Shown: one piece after another, positions 1-6,189 of the stretch
How the letters are laid out: the number at the start of each line of letters is the position of its first letter
Position numbering within the stretch: position 1 is the stretch's first letter
From: Planctomycetaceae bacterium
Lineage (GTDB): Bacteria; Planctomycetota; Phycisphaerae; Phycisphaerales; SM1A02
DNA length: 6,189 bases
Assembly (NCBI GenBank): GCA_027488415.1
Contig: JAIYBS010000242.1
Location: forward strand, 1 to 6,189
Reading direction: 5' to 3'
The notes under the pieces: generated by a model
The model's database searches: none
What the model was told of the DNA's origin: nothing
The model's input: the letters and a program-made list of their open reading frames with translations, nothing else
Program-made: the position numbers and the translations under genes

Positions 1-209
1 AGTCGAGCGTCGCTCGTCCTCATCGGCTGGTGGCCGTCCGGGGAGAGGTCCACGATCGCCAGCCTTCGATGGCCGAAACCCACGCTTCCCTGGATGTCGA
101 TTCCCTCGCCGTCCGGACCCCGGTGCGCAACTGCCCGGGTCATCGCCTCGAGGCGGCTGCGATCCGGTGAACCACCCTTCAGCATGACGATGCCTGCAAT
201 GCCGCACAT
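1..209 (-). CDS. asnB: Asparagine synthetase (glutamine-hydrolysing), N-terminal fragment, cut by window edge
   Basis: Reading the minus strand from the ATG at 209-207 gives 69 complete codons and then leaves the window. The protein begins MCGIAGIVM, so Cys2 becomes the N-terminal nucleophile of a class II (Ntn-type) glutamine amidotransferase once Met is removed. It continues with AVAHRGPDGEG (residues 26-36) and GFGHRRLAIVDLSPDGHQPM (44-63), both hallmarks of the glutaminase domain of the AsnB family. The enzyme takes ammonia from glutamine to make asparagine from aspartate and ATP. The C-terminal synthetase domain lies outside the window, so a specialised relative, such as an exopolysaccharide-cluster amidotransferase of the same family, cannot be excluded. 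The gene is divergent from coaE. There is no recognisable Shine-Dalgarno before the start; a weak -10-like TAACAT (plus positions 220-225) lies 10 bases upstream. The fold assignment is very secure, the exact symbol less so. Confidence 0.9.
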   Translation of the reverse strand, partial: MCGIAGIVMLKGGSPDRSRLEAMTRAVAHRGPDGEGIDIQGSVGFGHRRLAIVDLSPDGHQPMRTSDAR

Positions 210-264
210 TGTGGGCAGGATGTTATCCGTGCCGCAGCTTCGAGGCGAAGGTTCCCGAACCACC

Positions 265-270
265 TAGCAT
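265..270 (+). promoter_or_regulatory. Possible -10 element giving a leaderless coaE mRNA
   Basis: TAGCAT matches TATAAT at four of six positions, including the conserved TA and final T. It ends seven bases before the coaE ATG at 278, so the first transcribed base would be near the A of the start codon. No convincing -35 hexamer is visible at 16-18 bases upstream, and there is no Shine-Dalgarno. The spacing is the pattern seen in leaderless genes of other GC-rich bacteria; the use here is inference from one weak hexamer. Confidence 0.25.
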
Positions 271-277
271 TCCCCGC

Positions 278-874
278 ATGGAGGGTTCCTCCAGTCTCCC
301 CCTCCTCGGCCTCACCGGCGCCCCCGGCGCCGGCAAGTCCACCGTCGCGCGCGAGCTCGCCGCGCTCGGCTGCGTCGTCTCCGACAGCGACGCCCTCGCG
401 CGCGCCGCGTTCGACGACCCCGAGGTCCGCACCGCCGTCCAGGGCCTGTTCGGCACCACCGACCGGCGCGCGATCGCGGACATCGCCTTCGCCGACCCCG
501 CCGCCCGCGCGCGGCTCGAGGGCCTCATCCACCCCTGGATCGCCGCCCGGCGCGACGCCGCCTTCGCCGCCGCGCCCGCGGGCACCCGGGCCCTGGTGAT
601 CGACGCGCCGCTCCTCCTCGAGGCGGGGCTCGGTGCCGGGTGCGACCGGGTCATCTTCGTCGATTGCCCGCTGGAAATCAGGCAATCCCGCGTCGCCGCC
701 GGCCGCGGCTGGACCGCCGCCGAGCTCGCCCGCCGCGAGGCCGCGCAGTGGCCACTTGACCGCAAGCGCGCTTCCGCGCATCATGTGGTCCGCAACGACG
801 GCGACCCCGCCTCGTTGCGCGCGCAGGTGCGCGCGGTGCTCGACGAGGTGTGCCCGCCCGGTTCGCCGGCCTGA
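278..874 (+). CDS. coaE: Dephospho-CoA kinase
   Basis: This 198-residue protein is close to the usual CoaE length of about 200. It should phosphorylate the 3'-OH of the dephospho-CoA ribose with ATP, the last step of coenzyme A synthesis in the cytoplasm. The P-loop GAPGAGKS lies at residues 14-21. It is followed by a DSD at 36-38, where the family usually has DAD, then LIHPW at 83-87, DAPLLLEAG at 109-117 matching the family's D-(V/A)-PLLFE segment, and a C-terminal K163...RN pattern (N173) typical of the base-binding end. I chose the ATG at 278. An in-frame TTG at 209 would add 23 residues unlike any CoaE N-terminus and would lie on the asparagine synthetase start codon. No Shine-Dalgarno precedes 278; a TAGCAT element at 265-270 would place transcription initiation at about the start codon. 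rho follows 124 bases downstream on the same strand, so the two could share a transcript. Confidence 0.93.
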   Translation: MEGSSSLPLLGLTGAPGAGKSTVARELAALGCVVSDSDALARAAFDDPEVRTAVQGLFGTTDRRAIADIAFADPAARARLEGLIHPWIAARRDAAFAAAPAGTRALVIDAPLLLEAGLGAGCDRVIFVDCPLEIRQSRVAAGRGWTAAELARREAAQWPLDRKRASAHHVVRNDGDPASLRAQVRAVLDEVCPPGSPA

Positions 875-888
875 CGCACGCCTCGCCC

Positions 889-903
889 GCCTCCCCAGGA
901 GGC
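889..903 (+). terminator. Small hairpin after coaE, weak terminator candidate
   Basis: GCCTCC (889-894) pairs with GGAGGC (898-903) around a three-base loop, starting 15 bases after the coaE stop. There is no T-tract after it, so it is a poor intrinsic terminator. It may only be leader structure of a coaE-rho transcript. Confidence 0.25.
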
Positions 904-953
904 CGGGTGCCCACGGGGAATCGCCTCATCAGTCTGGCTGAACGGTCGGTGCC

Positions 954-972
954 TCGGGAGTCTCGCTCCCGG
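954..972 (+). promoter_or_regulatory. Hairpin in the rho 5' leader
   Basis: CGGGAG (955-960) and CTCCCG (966-971) form a perfect 6-bp stem with loop TCTCG. A T-G wobble between 954 and 972 can extend it. It ends 15 bases before the rho Shine-Dalgarno GGAG (987-990), so it should not hide the ribosome site directly. Rho is autoregulated through its leader in E. coli; whether this stem has any such role is unknown. Confidence 0.35.
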
Positions 973-998
973 ACGGATTCGGATACGGAGCACTTCAC

Positions 999-2462
<1,464 letters not shown>

Positions 2463-2550
2463 GCCGATTCGGGCATCAGCGGGGCCACGCCTTCCGTAGA
2501 TTCAAGCGGCAAAGAGCAGCGGCACAGACCCACAGCACCCCGGACGAACC

Positions 2551-3507
2551 ATGACCACCCGCCCGACCGCCCGTCCCGTCCCGTCCCGCCGCGGCGTCAC
2601 GCTCGTCGAGGCGATGGTCGTCGTCGCCGTCATCGCCGCGCTGGTGGGGATCCTGCTGCCGGCGCTCAGCATCATCCGCCGCAACGCGCAGCTGGTCTCG
2701 AGCCAGAGCAACCTGCGCACGATCGGCGCGCTGATGACGTCGTACTCGCTCGACAACCGCGACCACGTGGTGCCGAGCCAGTTCGACTACACGGGCCCGT
2801 TCGCGAAGTCGCTGGTGCGCTCCGCGTCGCCCGAGGGCACGCTGCCGAACATCGGCGCGCTCGGGAGGGGCACCTGGACGGACATCCTCTGGACGGTCGG
2901 CAAGTTCGGTCCGCTGGTGCCGATCGCCGACCCGAACGATCCGAGCTCGACGAGCGACGTCCCGAGCCCGCGCTGGGACTACCGCTACGACTCGCCCGAC
3001 TACTGGTCGTACTACAACCCGGACATGGTCGACACCAACCCGTTCCGCTCGAAGGTCGAGCTGAGGAAGGCGATGCCGACCGACACCGCCGAGGCCGCGC
3101 GCCCGTTCGGCGCGGGCGCGTCGATCAAGGAGCAGGGCCAGCCCGGGTACTTCGCCGCGAACGACTTCTTCAGCGCCGTGCCGAACGCCGCCGGCACGAG
3201 CAACTGGTACACGAACGCGATGATTCGCTACCCGGCGATGTCGATGTACGCGGTCGACAGCCGCGCGGGCGAGACGATCGCGCCGCCGGTGTCCACGGGC
3301 ACGAACACGTGGGAGGCGCTCTCGCTCAGGGCGTGGACGCCGAACGACCCCAACCAGCTGTGCGAGATCGAGTTCCGCTACGTCGGCGACGTCTGCAGCA
3401 TGCTGTACCTCGACGCGCACGTGGCGACCCAGGGCAAGTGGATCAATTACTCGGACCTGGTGAACAACCGCCAGACGCGCATCGAGCGGCTCGACCAGCG
3501 GAACTGA
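2551..3507 (+). CDS. Type II secretion pseudopilin / type IV pilin-like protein, planctomycete type
   Basis: This 318-residue protein begins with a short basic leader ending in SRRG (12-15), followed by VTLVEAMVVVAVIAALVG (16-33). This is a class III prepilin signal: cleavage after Gly15 by prepilin peptidase, Glu5 of the mature protein (Glu20), and a hydrophobic helix that anchors the protein in the membrane until assembly. Such proteins usually have Phe at mature position 1; here it is Val. The helix continues through PALSIIRRNAQ into a globular domain rich in aromatic residues and Asp-Pro turns. Near the end, FRYVGDVCSMLYLDAHV (275-291) resembles the C-terminal H-X9-DG motif of planctomycete pseudopilins, but with Tyr for His, Ala for Gly, and one extra spacer residue. 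Cys271 and Cys282 could form a disulfide. Planctomycetes carry many scattered copies of this family; no secretion genes are adjacent, so the partner machine is unknown. A weak -10-like TAGATT lies at 2497-2502; no clear Shine-Dalgarno is visible. Confidence 0.88.
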   Translation: MTTRPTARPVPSRRGVTLVEAMVVVAVIAALVGILLPALSIIRRNAQLVSSQSNLRTIGALMTSYSLDNRDHVVPSQFDYTGPFAKSLVRSASPEGTLPNIGALGRGTWTDILWTVGKFGPLVPIADPNDPSSTSDVPSPRWDYRYDSPDYWSYYNPDMVDTNPFRSKVELRKAMPTDTAEAARPFGAGASIKEQGQPGYFAANDFFSAVPNAAGTSNWYTNAMIRYPAMSMYAVDSRAGETIAPPVSTGTNTWEALSLRAWTPNDPNQLCEIEFRYVGDVCSMLYLDAHVATQGKWINYSDLVNNRQTRIERLDQRN

Positions 3508-3569
3508 ACGCGGTCTTATCGACCATCGGCTCGGCACGCGCCGCGGCGCGCCCGGGTCGGGGCAGGTGA

Positions 3570-3594
3570 GCGCGGATCCGTTCGGATTCCGCGC
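3570..3594 (+). terminator. GC hairpin between the pseudopilin gene and the tuf-cluster promoter
   Basis: GCGCGGA (3570-3576) pairs with TCCGCGC (3588-3594). TCC (3577-3579) pairs with GGA (3584-3586) around loop GTTC, with T3587 bulged, giving about 10 bp. It is the only substantial stem in the 100 bases after the pseudopilin stop, so it is the best terminator candidate for that gene. It lacks a T-tract and overlaps a second, mutually exclusive palindrome. Confidence 0.4.
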
Positions 3595-3600
3595 GGAATC
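3585..3600. repeat. Perfect 16-bp palindrome upstream of the tuf-cluster -35 box
   Basis: GATTCCGC is followed directly by GCGGAATC, a perfect palindrome. Flanking TTCGGAT (3581-3587) is also the reverse complement of ATCCGAA (3601-3607), giving a larger, partly overlapping inverted repeat that ends four bases before the TTGACG box at 3612. It could be a protein-binding site or merely part of a terminator; the sequence does not decide. Confidence 0.5.
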
Positions 3601-3611
3601 ATCCGAAGCCC

Positions 3612-3639
3612 TTGACGCAACCTCCGCTTTCGGTAGGAT
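3612..3639 (+). promoter_or_regulatory. Sigma70-type promoter of the tRNA-Thr/tuf cluster
   Basis: TTGACG (3612-3617) and TAGGAT (3634-3639) are separated by 16 bases. The first matches the -35 consensus at five of six positions; the second keeps TA, A and the final T. Transcription would start near A3645, about 38 bases before tRNA-Thr. This is the strongest promoter-like sequence in the window and fits a highly expressed tRNA plus EF-Tu transcript. Confidence 0.75.
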
Positions 3640-3647
3640 TTCCCACT

Positions 3648-3670
3648 CGCCGCTCGTGAAACGGGCGGCG
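3648..3670 (+). promoter_or_regulatory. Leader hairpin at the 5' end of the tRNA-Thr/tuf transcript
   Basis: CGCCGCTCG (3648-3656) pairs with CGGGCGGCG (3662-3670) over 9 bp, one a T-G wobble, around loop TGAAA. It starts within a few bases of the predicted transcription start and ends 12 bases before the tRNA. A role in protecting the 5' end, or as a processing or attenuation signal, is possible. The following TTGTCATCGTTGG is only weakly T-rich. Confidence 0.45.
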
Positions 3671-3682
3671 TTGTCATCGTTG

Positions 3683-3754
3683 GCCACCGTAGCTCAGTGG
3701 TAGAGCACACCCTTGGTAAGGGTGAGGTCGAGGGTTCAAGCCCCTTCGGTGGCT
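3683..3754 (+). tRNA. tRNA-Thr (anticodon GGU)
   Basis: The full cloverleaf is visible: acceptor GCCACCG/CGGTGGC (3683-3689 with 3747-3753), D stem GCTC/GAGC, anticodon stem CACCC/GGGTG with loop TTGGTAA (anticodon 3715-3717), and T stem GAGGG/CCCTT with loop TTCAAGC. The anticodon reads ACC and ACU threonine codons. The discriminator base is T3754, not the A found in E. coli tRNA-Thr. CCA is not encoded, so it must be added by a nucleotidyltransferase. A tRNA-Thr(GGU) directly before tuf matches the E. coli thrT-tufB arrangement. Confidence 0.97.
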
Positions 3755-3760
3755 TAGGTC

Positions 3761-3784
3761 TGGCAGGCGCGGCCGCACCTGTCA
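3761..3784 (+). other. Hairpin in the tRNA-Thr to tuf spacer
   Basis: TGGCAGG-C-GC (3761-3770) pairs with GC-A-CCTGTCA (3775-3784) around loop GGCC, with one C-A mismatch and one G-T wobble. It begins six bases after the tRNA discriminator, so it is a candidate for positioning 3' processing of the tRNA or shielding the 5' end of the released tuf mRNA. The rest of the spacer to 3860 shows only a GGAG at 3845-3848, 12 bases before the tuf ATG. Confidence 0.4.
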
Positions 3785-3860
3785 CCCTCGTCCAGTCGCG
3801 CGGCCAGCACACGAGCGCCCCGCGCGCATTCACACCCTTCTTTCGGAGCACTGAACAGCC

Positions 3861-5069
<1,209 letters not shown>

Positions 5070-5078
5070 TGAACCCGC

Positions 5079-5120
5079 TTCCCGGGCCCGCCGCGCGACG
5101 AGCGCGGCGGGCCCCGGGAA
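5079..5120 (+). terminator. Very stable 18-bp hairpin between tuf and rpmG, no T-tract
   Basis: GGGCCCGCCGCGC (5084-5096) pairs perfectly with GCGCGGCGGGCCC (5102-5114) around loop GACGA. After a one-base bulge (C5115), TTCCC (5079-5083) pairs with GGGAA (5116-5120). It starts nine bases after the tuf stop and ends 23 bases before rpmG. The next bases are AGCGCTGACC, so there is no U-run. It may be a leaky terminator that lowers rpmG-secE-nusG relative to tuf, or a barrier protecting the tuf mRNA 3' end. Confidence 0.6.
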
Positions 5121-5143
5121 AGCGCTGACCCGAGGTACGAACG

Positions 5144-5323
5144 ATGGCAAAGCGCGCTCTCGACCGCGAATACGTGTGGCTCCAGTGCACGGAGACCGGC
5201 GACCTGAACTACCGGACCGAGATCCGGGTGAAGGGCGGCATCTCCGACAAGGTGAAGGAGGGCTTCATGAAGTACAGCCCCCGTCTCCGCAAGCACACGC
5301 TGCACAAGATCAAGCGCAAGTGA
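5144..5323 (+). CDS. rpmG: Large ribosomal subunit protein bL33
   Basis: This 59-residue, Lys/Arg-rich protein belongs near the E site of the 50S subunit. It reads MAKRALDREYVWLQCTETGDLNYRT across the first 25 residues and ends KYSPRLRKHTLHKIKRK (43-59), matching the L33 pattern of NY-T followed by a basic KY-P-R-KHT-H tail. Only Cys15 remains of the four zinc ligands of the C+ type, so this is the zinc-free form. The stretch between NYRT and KYSP is about three residues longer than in the B. subtilis type. GAGGT at 5132-5136 lies seven bases before the ATG. Position after tuf and before tRNA-Trp-secE is the common bacterial order, which supports the assignment of so short a protein. Confidence 0.93.
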   Translation: MAKRALDREYVWLQCTETGDLNYRTEIRVKGGISDKVKEGFMKYSPRLRKHTLHKIKRK

Positions 5324-5327
5324 CCGG

Positions 5328-5345
5328 CGCGCGCTTCGGCGCGCG
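5328..5345 (+). other. UUCG-capped 7-bp hairpin between rpmG and tRNA-Trp
   Basis: CGCGCGC (5328-5334) and GCGCGCG (5339-5345) close on a C(TTCG)G tetraloop, one of the most stable RNA loops known. It begins four bases after the rpmG stop and ends nine bases before tRNA-Trp. No T-tract follows. It probably marks the 3' end of the rpmG message after tRNA excision, or acts as a partial terminator. Confidence 0.5.
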
Positions 5346-5354
5346 GCGACACAT

Positions 5355-5427
<73 letters not shown>

Positions 5428-5435
5428 TTCGAAAC

Positions 5436-5442
5436 GGAAGGA
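5436..5442 (+). promoter_or_regulatory. Shine-Dalgarno of secE
   Basis: GGAAGGA lies seven bases before the ATG at 5450. It fixes the secE start against an in-frame GTG at 5405, which falls inside the T arm of tRNA-Trp. Confidence 0.75.
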
Positions 5443-5449
5443 CCGAGCG

Positions 5450-5872
5450 ATGGCATCAGAGGCGATCTACAAGAGCGGTCAGGGGTACTGGACGCGGATG
5501 ATCTCCGCGGCCGGGTTCGGCCTGCTGCTCGCGCAGGGGACGTTCTGGATCTGGTCGAAGTTCGGCGCCGGCGCCACCGCGACGGGCAAGTACGTCGCCG
5601 GCGCGCTGGCGCTCGTCTTCCTGGCCGGTGTCGGCTCGCTCGTGTTCTGGCTGCTCGGCCGCAACCACCGCACCGTCGACTTCCTCGTCGCCACCGAGGG
5701 CGAGATGAAGAAGGTGAACTGGTCGACCCGCCGCGAGGTGATGAGCTCGACCGGCGTCGTGATCGTGACGATGTTCGCGATCGCGATCTTCTGCTTCGTC
5801 TGCGACCGCGCGTTCGCGTGGGGCTTCCTGCAGATCGGCGTGCTCGACAACAGCGTCCTTGAGACCGAATGA
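5450..5872 (+). CDS. secE: Preprotein translocase subunit SecE
   Basis: This 140-residue inner-membrane protein clamps SecY in the SecYEG export channel. Three hydrophobic segments are visible at about 17-35, 48-70 and 101-119, the three-helix form known from E. coli SecE (127 residues), not the short single-helix form of many bacteria. Between helices 2 and 3 lies the diagnostic amphipathic region with TEGEMKKVNWSTRREVMSST (82-101), matching the family E-x-KKV-x-W-x-(S/T)-R-x-E signature. Low overall conservation is normal for SecE; the signature and the position before nusG carry the call. It begins 22 bases after tRNA-Trp and its stop overlaps an ATG at 5869, but the better nusG start is 29 bases further on. 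Confidence 0.94.
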   Translation: MASEAIYKSGQGYWTRMISAAGFGLLLAQGTFWIWSKFGAGATATGKYVAGALALVFLAGVGSLVFWLLGRNHRTVDFLVATEGEMKKVNWSTRREVMSSTGVVIVTMFAIAIFCFVCDRAFAWGFLQIGVLDNSVLETE

Positions 5873-5888
5873 CCGCGCCCGCCGGCGC

Positions 5889-5894
5889 AGGGGA
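5889..5894 (+). promoter_or_regulatory. Shine-Dalgarno that decides the nusG start
   Basis: AGGGGA lies seven bases before the ATG at 5902. The alternative in-frame ATG at 5869, which overlaps the secE stop as ATGA, has no comparable site at a good distance, although translational coupling there cannot be ruled out. Confidence 0.6.
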
Positions 5895-5901
5895 TACCGC
5901 G

Positions 5902-6189
5902 ATGGACCTCAGCAACGAAACGCATGACCAGGCAGAGCACGGCACCGACGGCGCCACCTCGCGCTCCGACGGCGGCAAGACGCTCGCCCGCGGCCGCGAC
6001 GCGCTCTCGAAGATCGCCGGCCCCCGCCTGAGCGACTTCGGCGTCGAGACCGGCAAGGCGCTCGAGCCGACCCGCCGCGGCAAGAAGGCCGCGGAGGTCG
6101 TGTCCGCGCCGCCGCAGGACGAGTCCGAGCTGCCGATGTTCCGGCCCGGGTTCAACTGGTTCGTGCTGCGCGTGGCCTCCAACAAGGAG
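5902..6189 (+). CDS. nusG: Transcription termination/antitermination protein NusG, N-terminal part with long extension, cut by window edge
   Basis: The 96 residues available are an unusual N-terminus followed by the first strand of the NusG domain. Residues 85-96, NWFVLRVASNKE, match the family start (W-Y/F-V-L-x-V-x-x-x-x-E), which in E. coli NusG begins within about ten residues of the N-terminus. Before it are about 84 residues rich in Asp, Glu, Gly, Lys and Arg with few hydrophobics (for example GTDGATSRSDGGKTLARG, 14-31), probably disordered. NusG binds RNA polymerase through the NGN domain and Rho or ribosomal protein S10 through its KOW domain, which is outside the window. Its place right after secE is the near-universal order. 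The coding frame stays open to the last base. The identity rests on the short NGN match plus synteny. Confidence 0.9.
   Translation, partial: MDLSNETHDQAEHGTDGATSRSDGGKTLARGRDALSKIAGPRLSDFGVETGKALEPTRRGKKAAEVVSAPPQDESELPMFRPGFNWFVLRVASNKE

Noticed and set aside
209..277. Extending coaE 23 residues upstream to a TTG at 209.
   Set aside because: The extra residues resemble no CoaE N-terminus, no ribosome site precedes the TTG, and the region overlaps the asparagine synthetase start codon.
986..994. The 9-mer CGGAGCACT before rho also occurs before tuf (3844-3852).
   Set aside because: Half of it is the Shine-Dalgarno core and the distances to the start codons differ (4 and 8 bases after the 9-mer), so chance is the simpler explanation.
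2497..2502. TAGATT as the -10 box of a pseudopilin promoter.
   Set aside because: It resembles the tuf-cluster -10 region, but no -35 hexamer is present at suitable spacing, so I did not list it as a feature.
3508..3682. A small gene in the longest intergenic stretch.
   Set aside because: Short open frames here have no ribosome site or recognisable product; the region is explained by hairpins, promoter and leader.
2476..3687. Minus-strand open frame opposite the pseudopilin gene.
   Set aside because: Low-complexity Arg/Val/Asp-rich translation, no motif, and the plus strand has a clear prepilin leader.
5869..5901. nusG starting at the ATG overlapping the secE stop.
   Set aside because: In frame and possible by coupling, but AGGGGA at 5889-5894 is well placed for the ATG at 5902; kept only as an alternative.

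Overview
This window is a compact, strongly GC-rich stretch of bacterial chromosome carrying core gene-expression genes. The organism is most likely a member of the Planctomycetota, probably of the Phycisphaerae type. Three things point there: an EF-Tu whose switch I lacks the usual RGITI sequence, a stand-alone pseudopilin of the planctomycete kind (RGVTLVEAMVV leader, degenerate H-X9-DG-like C-terminus), and long low-complexity N-terminal extensions on Rho and NusG. The assignment comes from remembered family features, not a search.

Layout. Positions 1-209 (minus strand) hold the 5' end of a glutamine-hydrolysing asparagine synthetase, which runs out of the window. It diverges from coaE (dephospho-CoA kinase, 278-874) across a 68-base gap in which neither start has a clear Shine-Dalgarno. 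rho (999-2462) follows on the same strand, then a type IV pilin-like/pseudopilin gene (2551-3507). The longest gene-free stretch (3508-3682, 175 bases) holds overlapping inverted repeats, a near-consensus sigma70-type promoter and a leader hairpin. Next comes the classical translation/secretion cluster: tRNA-Thr(GGU), tuf (EF-Tu), rpmG (L33), tRNA-Trp(CCA), secE and the start of nusG, which is cut by the right edge. No gene-free stretch reaches 300 bases.

How the genes fit together. The tRNA-Thr/tuf/rpmG/tRNA-Trp/secE/nusG order is a widely conserved bacterial arrangement that normally continues into ribosomal protein genes. The promoter at 3612-3639 is the only strong one I can see for it. 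Very stable GC hairpins without T-tracts lie between tuf and rpmG (5079-5120) and between rpmG and tRNA-Trp (5328-5345). They are candidates for partial termination or RNA processing that sets the high tuf level against the downstream genes. Rho and NusG, which are physical partners in termination, are both encoded here and both carry extra disordered N-termini.

I see no new multi-gene defence, mobile or biosynthetic system; this is ordinary housekeeping DNA. The points most worth a second look are the EF-Tu switch I, the polyglycine/histidine N-terminus of Rho (with a G-rich mRNA start), the NusG extension, and the nested inverted repeats before the tuf promoter.
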